Numbered from the stretch's first letter, positions 16,148-25,084 are shown. The stretch: DNA of 33,113 bases from Salipiger bermudensis HTCC2601 (GCF_000153725.1 NZ_DS022276.1:917581-950693); one strand, 5' to 3'. Program-made: numbers and translations. The notes: generated by a model not told the origin, from the sequence alone.

Positions 16148-16223
16148 GGGCCGTTAGCTCAGTTGGTAGAGCAACTGACTTTTAATCAGTGGGTCGCAGG
16201 TTCGAATCCTGCACGGCTCACCA
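16148..16223 (+). tRNA. tRNA-Lys (TTT anticodon), CCA encoded
   Basis: A 76-base cloverleaf. The acceptor stem is GGGCCGT/ACGGCTC with one G-U pair, the D-arm GCTCAGTTGGTAGAGC, and the anticodon arm ACTGA-CTTTTAA-TCAGT with anticodon TTT. The T-arm is GCAGG-TTCGAAT-CCTGC, discriminator A, then genomic CCA. It is preceded by a promoter and followed by a long hairpin. Confidence 0.97.
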
Positions 16224-16231
16224 CTGCACCA

Positions 16232-16278
16232 ACATCGTGAGACTGATCGTTCCTTTCGGGAGCGTGATCTCGCGATGT
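16232..16278 (+). terminator. Long hairpin after tRNA-Lys
   Basis: ACATCGTGAGA (16232-16242) and TCTCGCGATGT (16268-16278) pair over 11 bases with one G-U. The interior forms a second stem (CGTTCC/GGAGCG). No T tract follows, so it may be a processing or Rho-independent stop of a weaker type. Confidence 0.45.
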
Positions 16279-16369
16279 CGGATGCTCTCCCGACAGAGTG
16301 ACGCCGCTCCGGCGCATGGAACCCCGACAGCGGCTTGCGCGTATGTCTGCGCAGCCACGGAGACACGCC

Positions 16370-16489
16370 ATGAAGGATCCTCTCAACGCCCTCACCCTGA
16401 CGCTGATCGCGGCGCTCGGCATCCTTGCGCTGATGGCTGTGCCGCATGGCGATTCGACCACCGCCCTGACGCTTCTCGCCCAGCGGTGA
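16370..16489 (+). CDS. Possible 39-residue single-pass membrane protein
   Basis: MKDPLNALTL, then a hydrophobic stretch TLIAALGILALMAV (about residues 10-24), and a short polar C-terminus ending AQR. GGAG lies seven bases before the ATG, a proper ribosome-binding site, which is the main support. It sits in the 333-bp gap between tRNA-Lys and the MscS gene and ends 67 bases before the latter, so the two could be co-transcribed. No family is recognised, and chance origin remains possible. Confidence 0.35.
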   Translation: MKDPLNALTLTLIAALGILALMAVPHGDSTTALTLLAQR

Positions 16490-16556
16490 CCGCGAGACGC
16501 TTGCCCCGCCGCTCCGCCGGTGCAACTCTGTCACCCGTGATGACGAGGTTGCACAG

Positions 16557-17918
16557 ATGATCCCGGCGCAGGTCGGGCAGGCCCCGCTCGATACCCTGCA
16601 AAGCACCGCGCTCGAGGCGCTTGCGCAGGCCGAGAGCTTTTTCACCACGTTCGTGCGGCCGTGGAACTTCTACCAGATCGGCATTGCGCTGACGCTGTTC
16701 CTCATCGCCCACCTCATCGCGCAGGTCGTGAGCCCGAGGATGCGCGAGTGGATGCGCTCGCGCGAAGGCTGGCCGACGTGGCGGCTGCGGATGTTGCTGG
16801 TGCTGCAGCGCCGATTGCGAATGATCTTCTTCGTGATCCTGATCTGGCACGTGATCGGCATCATGCAACAGGTCACCTGGCCGTCGCGCTCTTACCTCCT
16901 GATCGTCATTGCGAAACTCGCCAGCGCATGGCTCGGCATCGCGCTGGGAACGCGGCTGATCCGCAACCCGGCGCTGCGCAGCCTCTTGCGCTATGGCGCG
17001 TGGATCTGGGTGACGATCTGGATCCTCGGCCTGAGCGAAGAAACCGTGGCGGTGCTCGACAACGTCGCCATCGAACTCGGGGAGAGCCGGCTTTCGGTCT
17101 GGCTCATCCTGCAGGGGCTGCTGGTGCTTGCGGTGCTGGTTGCCCTGGCGCGCTTCGTTTCGGGCACCAGCGCCGCCAGCATCCGGCGCAACGGCAATCT
17201 CAGCCCCTCGATGCAGGTGCTCGCGGTCAAGTTCCTGCAGGTCTCGCTTTATGGTGCGGCCTTCTTCGTCGCGCTGAAGCTGGTGGGCGTGGATTTCACC
17301 GGCCTTGCGTTCCTGTCGGGGGCCATCGGCGTGGGCCTCGGCTTCGGCCTGCAGAAGGTGGTCTCGAACCTTGTCAGCGGCATCATCATCCTGCTCGACA
17401 AGTCGGTAAAGCCCGGCGACGTGATCTCGCTGAACGACACCTTCGGCTGGATCAACGCGCTTGGCGCGCGCTACGTCTCGATCACCACGCGCGACGGCAA
17501 GGAATACCTGATCCCCAACGAGGACCTGATCACCGGGCAAGTGGTGAACTGGTCACATTCCAACGAGTTCGTCCGGCTCGACATCTTCTTCGGCACCTCC
17601 TACGGCGACGATCCCCACCTCGTGCGCCGCATTGCCGTCGAGGCGGCGCTCTCGGTCACCCGGGTGCTGAGCGATCGCCCGCCCGTCTGCCACATCGTCG
17701 GCTTCGGAGACAGCTCGGTCGATTACATCCTGCGGTTCTGGATCTCCGATCCGACAGGCGGCCTCACCAATATCCGCGGCAACGTCTATCTGGCGCTCTG
17801 GGACGCGTTCAAGGCAAACGGCATCTCGATCCCGTTCCCGCAGCGTGAGGTGCGCGTGGTCAACGAGACCCTGCCGCCGATGGCGGACCGCCCGTCGCCG
17901 CCCGGTGACGGGACGTAG
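16557..17918 (+). CDS. MscS-family mechanosensitive ion channel
   Basis: A 453-residue inner-membrane protein. The N-terminal half carries several additional hydrophobic helices (about 40-60, 88-108, 118-136, 146-162, 178-200). The MscS core starts near 215: the pore-lining helix is rich in Gly and Ala (FLSGAIGVGLGFGLQKVVSN, about 258-277), followed by the beta domain with IILLDKSVKPGDVI and ITTRDGKEYLIPNEDLI. This is the extended MscS class, larger than E. coli MscS (286). It releases solutes on hypo-osmotic shock. GAGGT lies about 12 bases before the ATG, so the initiation signal is modest. Confidence 0.94.
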   Translation: MIPAQVGQAPLDTLQSTALEALAQAESFFTTFVRPWNFYQIGIALTLFLIAHLIAQVVSPRMREWMRSREGWPTWRLRMLLVLQRRLRMIFFVILIWHVIGIMQQVTWPSRSYLLIVIAKLASAWLGIALGTRLIRNPALRSLLRYGAWIWVTIWILGLSEETVAVLDNVAIELGESRLSVWLILQGLLVLAVLVALARFVSGTSAASIRRNGNLSPSMQVLAVKFLQVSLYGAAFFVALKLVGVDFTGLAFLSGAIGVGLGFGLQKVVSNLVSGIIILLDKSVKPGDVISLNDTFGWINALGARYVSITTRDGKEYLIPNEDLITGQVVNWSHSNEFVRLDIFFGTSYGDDPHLVRRIAVEAALSVTRVLSDRPPVCHIVGFGDSSVDYILRFWISDPTGGLTNIRGNVYLALWDAFKANGISIPFPQREVRVVNETLPPMADRPSPPGDGT

Positions 17919-17980
17919 CGGCTGACAAGCGCCGCCCGTCGCGTCATCTTCCGCGCAACCCGAGATCTGAGGAGGTCCCC

Positions 17981-19159
17981 ATGTCAGACGATATCGTCAT
18001 CCTGAGCGGCGCGCGCACCGCAATCGGCACCTTCGGCGGTGCCCTCGCGGCGGTGCCGCCGATCGAGCTTGGCACCACGGCGGCGAAGGCGGCGCTGGAG
18101 CGCGCCGGCGTCGAGGGCGGCCAGATCGGCCAGGTGGTGTTCGGCCACATCATCAACACCGAGCCGCGCGACATGTATCTCAGCCGCGTCGCCGCGATGC
18201 GGGCGGGCACCCCCGAGACGGTCCCGGCGATGAACGTCAACCGGCTCTGCGGCTCCGGCGTGCAGGCGATCATCTCGGCCACCCAGTCGCTGATGCTGGG
18301 CGATGCCGATTTCGCGCTCGCGGGCGGCGCCGAGTGCATGTCGCGCGCGCCCTTCATCAACCCCGACCAGCGCTGGGGCAAGAAGATGGGCGACATCCGC
18401 ACCGTCGACATGATGATTGGGGCGCTGAACTGCCCATTCGGCACCGGCCACATGGGCGTTACCGCCGAGAACGTCGCGCGCGAGCACGGCATCAGCCGCG
18501 AGGCGCAGGACGCCTTCGCCGCCGAGAGCCAGTCGCGCACCGCCCGCGCGATCTCGGAGGGGCGCTTCAAGGACCAGATCGTCCCGGTCGAGATCGCCTC
18601 GCGCAGGGGCACCGTGGTGTTCGACACCGACGAGCACCCGAAGGAGACCACCGCCGAGACCCTCGCCGGCCTCCGCCCCGCCTTCGAGAAGGACGGCACC
18701 GTGACCGCCGGCAATGCCAGCGGCATCAATGACGGCGCCGCGGCACTTGTGCTGGCCCGCGCCTCCGCCGCCGAGGCGGCCGGGCTGACGCCCCGCGCCC
18801 GCATCCTTGGCTACGCGCATTCCGGCGTGCGCCCCGAGGTGATGGGCGTCGGCCCGATCCCCGCCGTGCGCGCCCTGTTCGAGCGCACCGGGCTCGGCGC
18901 CGGGGACTTCGACGTGATCGAATCGAACGAGGCGTTTGCCGCGCAGGCTCTGGCGGTGAACAACGAGCTCGGCCTCGATCCGGCCAAGGTGAACCGCAAT
19001 GGCGGCGCCATCGCGCTTGGCCACCCGGTCGGGGCCACCGGCGCGATCATCACCGTCAAGGCGCTCTACGAGCTCGAGCGCATCGGCGGCAAGCGTGCCC
19101 TCGTCACCATGTGCATCGGCGGCGGTCAGGGCATCGCGCTGGCGATCGAGCGTCTCTGA
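17981..19159 (+). CDS. Acetyl-CoA acetyltransferase / beta-ketothiolase
   Basis: A 392-residue biosynthetic-type thiolase. The nucleophile is Cys90 in NRLCGSGVQA, His348 is in ALGHPVGATGA and the second catalytic Cys378 in CIGGGQG; His348 and Cys378 are numbered as in Zoogloea PhaA. It condenses two acetyl-CoA (or acetyl- and propionyl-CoA) or runs in reverse. The sequence is closest in feel to BktB/PhaA-like acetyl-CoA acetyltransferases rather than FadA, but substrate preference cannot be fixed. No phaB or fad gene is adjacent. A strong GAGGAGGT ribosome-binding site precedes the ATG. It converges on the lytic transglycosylase gene. Confidence 0.94.
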   Translation: MSDDIVILSGARTAIGTFGGALAAVPPIELGTTAAKAALERAGVEGGQIGQVVFGHIINTEPRDMYLSRVAAMRAGTPETVPAMNVNRLCGSGVQAIISATQSLMLGDADFALAGGAECMSRAPFINPDQRWGKKMGDIRTVDMMIGALNCPFGTGHMGVTAENVAREHGISREAQDAFAAESQSRTARAISEGRFKDQIVPVEIASRRGTVVFDTDEHPKETTAETLAGLRPAFEKDGTVTAGNASGINDGAAALVLARASAAEAAGLTPRARILGYAHSGVRPEVMGVGPIPAVRALFERTGLGAGDFDVIESNEAFAAQALAVNNELGLDPAKVNRNGGAIALGHPVGATGAIITVKALYELERIGGKRALVTMCIGGGQGIALAIERL

Positions 19160-19170
19160 CCAAGGCACCC

Positions 19171-19187
19171 GGGCGGCTCAGCCGCCC
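19171..19187. terminator. Bidirectional hairpin between thiolase and transglycosylase genes
   Basis: GGGCGGC-TCA-GCCGCCC, a perfect 7-bp stem. The three-base loop is the stop codon of the minus-strand transglycosylase gene. It also lies 11 bases after the thiolase stop, so it can serve both strands. There is no T tract. Confidence 0.4.
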
Positions 19188-20422
19188 AACGCCGATTTCA
19201 TCGCACGCTCTGGGAAACAGGTGGCGGGGCGGCCATTGGCCTCCTGCCACCGCCCGATGGAGCGCCGGGTCTTGAAGCCCGGCAACCCGTCCGCGCCGCC
19301 CACGTCATGGCCCCGCGCCTCGAGCGCTCGTTGCATCACCGCGATATCCGAGCGGTAAAGCCGACCGACATCGCCCCAGCGGGCCTCGAAATCGCCCATG
19401 CCATACTCGATGCGGTCGCCCACATGGCCGACAAAGAGCGCGTAGAGATCGCTCATGTTGTAATCCTTCAGCACGTAGAAATTCGGCGTCACGATGAAGG
19501 CCGGCCCGTGCCGGCCCGCTGGCATCAGCAGAAAGCCCTCGCCGCGGGCCTCATGCTCGGGGAAGGCCTTGCCCGAGACCCGTGTGATGCCCATCGCCGC
19601 CCAGTCCGCGATGCGCCGGCCCTGATCGGGCCCTTCCAGAGTGCAGGAAACCGAGGCCGGCACCCGCACCTCGAAGCCCCAGTCGCGCCCCGCCTGCCAG
19701 CCGTGGCGGGCAAGGTAGGTGCCGATCGAGGCGATGGTGTCGGCCTCGGAGGTCCAGATATCGGCCTGCCCGTCGCCATTGCCGTCGGCGGCGTAGCTCA
19801 GGAAGTTCGACGGCATGAATTGCGGCTGGCCCAGTGCGCCCGCCCAGCTGCTCTTCATGCTGCGCGGATCGACATGACCTGCCTCGGCGATGCGCAGCGC
19901 CGCCACCAGCTCGTCGGTGAAATAGTCGGCGCGCGTGCTCATGAAGCCCTTGGTGCCGAGCACCCGGAAGGCATCGTGGCGGATCGCCACCTGCCCGTAA
20001 CCGCTCTCGCGCCCCCAGACGCCGAGGATGATGCGCCCGGGCACTCCGGTGGCACGCTCCACTGCCGCCAGCGACTGCGCGTGCTGCCGCGCCATGCGCC
20101 GTCCGACCGAGGTGGCGCCATCGAGCGAGCCGCGCGAGAAATACTTGGCCGGCGCGCCGAACTCGGCCTGCCGCTGCCGCTTAGGTGTCTGCGCCGCACT
20201 CCCCGGCGGCACGAGGTCCGGCAGATCCCAGTCCAGCGCCACGCCCGAGAACGCCGCCTCGAACGTGCCACGTGAAACGCCCTCCGAGCGGGCGCGCGGC
20301 CAGACCGTCTGCTCGAGCCAGTCGCGGAACTGGCGCTCGACCGCAGCGCGGTCCTGCGCCACGGCGGGCATGCCAAGAGCAAGCATCAGGGTCAGGACAA
20401 GCAGGCGAAGGCGGTGGAACAC
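19178..20422 (-). CDS. Lytic murein transglycosylase, MltB family
   Basis: A 414-residue periplasmic enzyme cleaving the glycan MurNAc-GlcNAc bond to 1,6-anhydro products. A signal peptide covers about 1-22 (LLVLTLMLALGMPAVAQ). The catalytic Glu139 lies in ILGVWGRESGYG. Further MltB/SLT_2 marks are WAGALGQPQFMPSNFLSYA, DGNGDGQADIW and YNMSDLYALFVGHVGDRI. A C-terminal peptidoglycan-binding domain (about 350-400) is recognisable from VMQRALEARGHDVGGADGLPG (in parts) and KTRRSIGRWQ. No lipobox, so it is soluble rather than lipid-anchored like E. coli MltB. It lies 89 bases downstream of the helicase gene on the same strand. Confidence 0.93.
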   Translation of the reverse strand: MFHRLRLLVLTLMLALGMPAVAQDRAAVERQFRDWLEQTVWPRARSEGVSRGTFEAAFSGVALDWDLPDLVPPGSAAQTPKRQRQAEFGAPAKYFSRGSLDGATSVGRRMARQHAQSLAAVERATGVPGRIILGVWGRESGYGQVAIRHDAFRVLGTKGFMSTRADYFTDELVAALRIAEAGHVDPRSMKSSWAGALGQPQFMPSNFLSYAADGNGDGQADIWTSEADTIASIGTYLARHGWQAGRDWGFEVRVPASVSCTLEGPDQGRRIADWAAMGITRVSGKAFPEHEARGEGFLLMPAGRHGPAFIVTPNFYVLKDYNMSDLYALFVGHVGDRIEYGMGDFEARWGDVGRLYRSDIAVMQRALEARGHDVGGADGLPGFKTRRSIGRWQEANGRPATCFPERAMKSALGG

Positions 20423-20511
20423 TGTGGCGATACTCCGGTCAGGGGCGTGGAAAATGGGCGTTGCCCCGCAGCCTACACCGGTTCACGCCGACCTAAAGCG
20501 AAAGCGGCAGG

Positions 20512-22554
20512 CTAGCCCCACATCTGGCGCATCTTCGCCGCCACGTCGATCTGGCCCGGCGCCGGGCGCGGGGCGCCCTGCCCGACGGGCGGCGCCCAGT
20601 GCAGGGTCTCGAAGCGGTCGAGCATCGCCTTCTCGATGAAACGGGTGCGCATGGCGTAGACATGCCGGTCGCCGTTGCGGGTCTGGCTGGTGACGTAGAA
20701 GCGCAGCGGCACGCCAAGCGTGAGGTGATCCTTGGCCCGCGTCATGGCGACGTAGAGCAGCCGCCTCTCCTCCTCGAGCTCGTGGGTCGAGCCGGTGCCG
20801 AGATCCGAAGGGATGCAGCCATCCACCGCGTTGAGCAGGTAGACCGATTTCCACTCCTGCCCCTTGGCGGAATGGATGGTCGACAGGATCAGGTAATCCT
20901 CGTCCTTCAGTGGCACGCCCGACTTGTCGCTGGTGGCGTCGGGCGGATCGAGGGTCAGCTCAGTCAGGAAGGCCTCGGCATTGGGGTAGCCGGTGGCGAT
21001 CTGCTCGAGCTGCATGAGATCGGCGCGGCGCGCCTCGGCATCCTCGTGCATCCGCTCGAGATGCGGCTCGTACCACGCCCGCGCATGGCCCAGCGCCGCC
21101 GGCCAGTCCGCCTTGCTGCGCATCGCCTCGACAAAGCCCGGCCAGTCGGCCCCGGCGCGCGGCGGCGCGGCCACATCCTCAAGCGCGGCCAGCGGATCGG
21201 GGGCAAGATCGAGCGCGTCGAGCACCTGCCCCGCCGCCTTCGGCCCGATGCCGGGAATGAGCTGCAGCACCCGAAATCCCGCCACCCGGTCGCGCGGGTT
21301 GCGCACCAGCCGCAAGAAGGCCAGCAAGTCCTTCACATGCGCGCTATCGAGGAACTTGAGTCCGCCGAACTTGACGTAAGGCACGTTGCGCCGGGTCAGC
21401 TCGGCCTCGAGCTGCACCGAGTGGGAGGAGGTGCGGAACAGCACCGCCTGCTCCTTGAGCTTGGTCCCGGTCTCGCGGTCCTCAAGGATGCGGTCGACGA
21501 AATAGCGCGCCTGATCGCCCTCGGTCGCCACCGTCACGAGGCGCGGCTTCTCGGTCGAGGCGCGCTCGGTCCACAGATCCTTGGTATAGCGCTCCCTCGC
21601 CTGCCCGATCACCGCATTCGCGGCCTCGAGAATCGGCTGGGTGGAGCGGTAGTTGCGGTCCAGCGTGATGACATCCGCGGGCGGCTGGAAGCCGGTCGGG
21701 AAGTCGAGGATGTTGCGCACCGTGGCGGCGCGAAAGGCATAGATCGACTGCGCGTCGTCGCCGACCACCGTGAGCCCGCGCCCGTCGGGCTTCAGCGCCA
21801 TTAGGATGCGCGCCTGAAGGCGGTTGGTGTCCTGGTACTCGTCGATCAGCAAGTGATCCCAAGCCCCGCCGATATGGGCGGCAAAGCCCTCGTCCGACAT
21901 CACCTGCGCCCAGGCCAAGAGCAGGTCGTCATAGTCCAGCACGTTCTGCGCCTGCTTGGCACTGACATAGGCGCCGAAGAGCTGCTTGAGCTCGGCCTGC
22001 CACGGGCTGCACCACGGGAAATGATCGCGCAGCACCTCGTCGAGCGGATCGCCGGAATTCACCGCGCGGGAATAGATTGCGAGGCAGGTGCCCTTGGCCG
22101 GAAACCGCGCCTTGACCTGCGAGAAGCCCAGTGCGTTGCGGCAGAGGTTCATCAGATCGGCGCTGTCCTCGCGGTCGTGGATCGAGAACTCGGGATGCAG
22201 GCCGATGGCCAGCGCATGCTCGCGCAGGATGCGGGCGCCGATGCCGTGGAACGTGCCGGCCCATGTCAGCGCCTCGGCGGCCACGCCGCGGCCCATCGCC
22301 TGCTCGGTGATCCGCGCCACCCGGCGGGTCAGCTCGGTCGCGGCGCGGCGCGAGAAGGTCATCAGCAGGATGCGCTGCGGATCGGCCCCGTTGACCAGCA
22401 GATGCGCCACCCGGTGCGCCAGCGTGTTGGTCTTGCCCGAGCCCGCCCCGGCGATCACCAGAAGCGGCGGCGCCACGGCATCGCGGACGACGCCGAATTC
22501 GACCGCGGCGCGCTGGTTGTCGTTCAGTTTGTCGAGATATCCTGCCTCTGCCAT
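20512..22554 (-). CDS. ATP-dependent DNA helicase, UvrD/PcrA/Rep type
   Basis: A 680-residue superfamily 1A helicase. Walker A is IAGAGSGKTNTL (Gly36-Thr42), motif Ia MTFSRRAATEL, Walker B LLIDEYQDTN (238-244), and motif III GDDAQSIYAFRAA. Later motifs include LDRNYRST and, near the C-terminus, ILSTIHSAKGQEWKSVYL and EERRLLYVAMTRAKDHL. It is shorter than UvrD (about 720) and lacks its C-terminal tail; it may be a second UvrD-like helicase. The start at 22554 is used because GGGGAGAGG lies just before the ATG and it yields LNDNQRAAVEF, the usual Q-motif beginning. A longer start at 22677 adds 41 unrelated residues. Confidence 0.93.
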   Translation of the reverse strand: MAEAGYLDKLNDNQRAAVEFGVVRDAVAPPLLVIAGAGSGKTNTLAHRVAHLLVNGADPQRILLMTFSRRAATELTRRVARITEQAMGRGVAAEALTWAGTFHGIGARILREHALAIGLHPEFSIHDREDSADLMNLCRNALGFSQVKARFPAKGTCLAIYSRAVNSGDPLDEVLRDHFPWCSPWQAELKQLFGAYVSAKQAQNVLDYDDLLLAWAQVMSDEGFAAHIGGAWDHLLIDEYQDTNRLQARILMALKPDGRGLTVVGDDAQSIYAFRAATVRNILDFPTGFQPPADVITLDRNYRSTQPILEAANAVIGQARERYTKDLWTERASTEKPRLVTVATEGDQARYFVDRILEDRETGTKLKEQAVLFRTSSHSVQLEAELTRRNVPYVKFGGLKFLDSAHVKDLLAFLRLVRNPRDRVAGFRVLQLIPGIGPKAAGQVLDALDLAPDPLAALEDVAAPPRAGADWPGFVEAMRSKADWPAALGHARAWYEPHLERMHEDAEARRADLMQLEQIATGYPNAEAFLTELTLDPPDATSDKSGVPLKDEDYLILSTIHSAKGQEWKSVYLLNAVDGCIPSDLGTGSTHELEEERRLLYVAMTRAKDHLTLGVPLRFYVTSQTRNGDRHVYAMRTRFIEKAMLDRFETLHWAPPVGQGAPRPAPGQIDVAAKMRQMWG

Positions 22555-22682
22555 GCGCCTCTCCCCTTGTTGAGTCCCGGGGCGTTCACTGTTTGGCCGA
22601 GCATACCGCGGCAGGAACATAAAGGGAACTTCAATAATTCCGCCCGACACCCATCGCTTAAGGATCTTCGCAACCACAACGG

Positions 22683-22711
22683 GTGACCGCCACCGCAGCC
22701 GCTGCTAGGCT
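22683..22711 (+). promoter_or_regulatory. Candidate ggt promoter
   Basis: GTGACC (22683-22688), 17 bases, TAGGCT (22706-22711), ending 35 bases before the ggt ATG. Only 3/6 matches in the -10, but spacing is ideal. Confidence 0.35.
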
Positions 22712-22746
22712 CCCTCCGAACACCGCCATGCCGAGGGAGACCAACC

Positions 22747-24552
22747 ATGTTGCGATACAGCCTGTTTCTGGCCGCCGCCCTGAGCGCCACGCCGCTCGTC
22801 GTACAGGAGGCCCTCGCGCGGGAGGCGGCGGATGCGGTCGCCCCCGAAGCCGCCACCGAGAGCGTCGACGTCTTTGCCGGGGTCTCCGAGGCCAGCCGCG
22901 CGGCGCTCGAGGCCAAGGGGGCAGGCACGCCCACCGAGGCCGAGGACTGGATGATCGCCGCGGCCAACCCGCTGGCGGTCGAGGCCGGCGCGCGGGTTCT
23001 GCGCGAGGGCGGCAGCGCCGCTGATGCCATGGTCGCGGTGCAGGCGGTGCTGGGGCTGGTCGAGCCGCAATCCTCCGGCCTCGGCGGGGGCGCCTTCCTC
23101 GTCTGGTACGATGCCGAAAGCGGCGAGCTGACCACGCTCGACGGGCGCGAAACCGCGCCGCTCGCCGCCGACCCGCGCCAGTTTCAGGACGAGGCCGGCG
23201 AGCCGCTGAGCTTTTTCGACGCCGTGGTCGGCGGGCTCTCGGTGGGCACGCCGGGCACCCCGAAACTGATGGAGGAGGCGCATCGCCGCTGGGGCCGCGC
23301 CAACTGGCCGGGTCTCTTTGACGAGGCCATCAAGCTGGCCGAGGACGGGTTCACCGTCTCGCCCCGGCTGGCAGAGCTCGTCGCGGGCGATTCCGAGCGG
23401 CTGCAACGCTTCCCCGACACCGCCGGCTATTTCTTCCCCGAGGGCGCTGCCATCGCCGCAGGCGACAGGCTCACCAATCCCGACTACGCGGAAACCCTTC
23501 GCCTGATCGCCGAGGGCGGCTCGCGGGCCTTCTACACAGGCGCCATCGCCGAGGAGATCGTTGCCACCGTGCGGGGCGCGGAGGGCAACCCGGGCCGGCT
23601 TTCGACCGCAGATCTGGCACTTTATCAGGTGAAAGAGCGCCCCGCTGTCTGCGCCGCCTACCGCGCGCATGAGGTCTGCGGCATGGGCCCGCCCTCGTCC
23701 GGGGCGCTCACCGTGGGGCAGATCCTCGGGATGCTCGACAGCTACGACCTTGCCACGCTCGGCCCCGACAGCGCCGAGGCATGGCGGCTGATCGGCGATG
23801 CCTCGCGGCTCGCCTTTGCCGACCGGGGCCGCTACATGGCCGACACCGATTTCGTGCCGGTCCCGGTCGCGGGGCTGGTGGCGCCGGACTACCTTGCCTC
23901 CCGCGCCGAGCTGCTCGCGGGCGACGATGCCCTGCCCGAGGTCGCGCCCGGTGCGCCCGAATGGGACCACGCCATGCGCCTCGCCGATGACGAGAGCATC
24001 GAGTTCCCCTCGACCTCGCATATCTCCATCGTCGACGCCGACGGCAACGCCCTGTCGATGACGACCACCATCGAGAACGGCTTCGGCTCGCGGCTGATGG
24101 CAGCGGGCTTCCTGCTCAACAACGAGCTGACCGACTTCTCCTTCCGCAGCCACAGCGACGGCGTGCCCATCGCCAACCGGATCGAGCCCGGCAAGCGCCC
24201 GCGCTCGTCGATGGCGCCGACCATCGTGATGTCCGAGGGCACCCCCTCGCTGGTGATCGGCAGCCCCGGTGGCAGCCGCATCATCGGCTACGTGGCTCAG
24301 GCGATCATAGCGCATATCGACTGGGCCATGGACGTGCAGCAGGCTGTCGCCATGCCGCATCTGGTCAACCGCTTCGGCGCCTACGATCTCGAGGAAGGCT
24401 CGAGCGCTGCCGAGCTCGAGGCTCCGCTGAGCGAACTGGGCTACGAGGTCAATGTGCGGGGGCTGAATTCGGGGCTGCACGCCATCGCCCTCGGCGAGAC
24501 CTTGCAGGGCGGCGCCGATCCGCGGCGCGAGGGCATCGCGCTCGGGGAGTGA
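22747..24552 (+). CDS. ggt: Gamma-glutamyltransferase (glutathione hydrolase) precursor
   Basis: A 601-residue periplasmic Ntn-hydrolase that self-cleaves into two subunits and removes or transfers the gamma-glutamyl group of glutathione. A signal peptide covers about 1-25 (LFLAAALSATPL...ALA). Substrate-binding Arg134 is in LDGRETAP, and SSGLGGGAFLVWYD is family-typical. The maturation site precedes Thr423 in FPSTSHISIVD, where the nucleophile Thr aligns with Thr391 of E. coli. The oxyanion region is GSPGGSR (505-511), and NPLAVEAGARVLREGGSAADA (in parts) is the N-terminal signature. A 40-residue stretch between signal and domain (about 26-66) is acidic and variable. A proper GAGGGAGA ribosome-binding site precedes the ATG. 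Confidence 0.94.
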   Translation: MLRYSLFLAAALSATPLVVQEALAREAADAVAPEAATESVDVFAGVSEASRAALEAKGAGTPTEAEDWMIAAANPLAVEAGARVLREGGSAADAMVAVQAVLGLVEPQSSGLGGGAFLVWYDAESGELTTLDGRETAPLAADPRQFQDEAGEPLSFFDAVVGGLSVGTPGTPKLMEEAHRRWGRANWPGLFDEAIKLAEDGFTVSPRLAELVAGDSERLQRFPDTAGYFFPEGAAIAAGDRLTNPDYAETLRLIAEGGSRAFYTGAIAEEIVATVRGAEGNPGRLSTADLALYQVKERPAVCAAYRAHEVCGMGPPSSGALTVGQILGMLDSYDLATLGPDSAEAWRLIGDASRLAFADRGRYMADTDFVPVPVAGLVAPDYLASRAELLAGDDALPEVAPGAPEWDHAMRLADDESIEFPSTSHISIVDADGNALSMTTTIENGFGSRLMAAGFLLNNELTDFSFRSHSDGVPIANRIEPGKRPRSSMAPTIVMSEGTPSLVIGSPGGSRIIGYVAQAIIAHIDWAMDVQQAVAMPHLVNRFGAYDLEEGSSAAELEAPLSELGYEVNVRGLNSGLHAIALGETLQGGADPRREGIALGE

Positions 24553-24560
24553 CGCCCGGC

Positions 24561-24588
24561 CCGCTCAGAACACCCCGCTCAGAACACC
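24561..24588. repeat. 14-bp tandem duplication at the end of the flavodoxin-like gene
   Basis: CCGCTCAGAACACC occurs twice without spacer (24561-24574, 24575-24588). One copy contains the last codons and stop of the minus-strand gene; the other lies just after it, repeating the stop in frame-independent fashion. It sits in the short gap to ggt and looks like a recent slippage event. Confidence 0.7.
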
Positions 24589-25061
24589 CCCATGGCAAGC
24601 CCTGCCGCGAGCGCCGCGCCCAGTTCGCGGCAGCTTTCCAGATCCGCCTCGGGAATGGTCTTGTCGGCGAGGATCGCTTCGGGCGACTGCGCATGGGTGC
24701 AGACGATCAGCGGCTCCTGCACCTCGCGCAGTCGCCAGCCAGTGGCGATGCGCGCGGTCTGGCGCGCCGCGTTCGCGCCATCCGACCCGGCGCAGACCAT
24801 CTGCGCATAGGGGCGCCCCTCGATCTGCCCGAGCACCGGGTAATAGCAGAGGTCGAAGAACTCCTTCATCGCGCCGGACAGCGCGGCGAGGTTTTCGGGC
24901 GCGCAGAACAGGTAACCCTGTGCCCGCAAGAGATCCTCCGGACCGGCCTCCTCGGCACGCAGCAGACGCACGTCGCATTCCTCGCGAGCGGCCTCGAATG
25001 CGGCCTCGGCCATCTGGCGGCTGCCGCCGGTGCGGCTGTGATAGACGATCAGCAATTCCAT
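24579..25061 (-). CDS. Flavodoxin-like NAD(P)H-dependent oxidoreductase family protein
   Basis: A 160-residue cytoplasmic protein with a flavodoxin fold. MELLIVYHSRTGGSRQMAEA gives beta-1 and the FMN phosphate loop (HSRTGGS, 8-14). GYLFCAPENLAALSGAMKEFFD (in parts) supplies the second FMN loop with the WrbA/NQO-like aromatic-poor pattern. Redox partner and substrate are not inferable. No obvious ribosome-binding site directly before 25061. An inverted repeat (CGGTTT-CTG-AAACCG, 25085-25099) upstream could be an operator or part of the tRNA-Gly 5' flank. It is convergent with ggt and divergent from tRNA-Gly. Confidence 0.85.
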   Translation of the reverse strand: MELLIVYHSRTGGSRQMAEAAFEAAREECDVRLLRAEEAGPEDLLRAQGYLFCAPENLAALSGAMKEFFDLCYYPVLGQIEGRPYAQMVCAGSDGANAARQTARIATGWRLREVQEPLIVCTHAQSPEAILADKTIPEADLESCRELGAALAAGLAMGVF

Positions 25062-25084
25062 GCCCTGAGCCTAGACCGTGGTGC

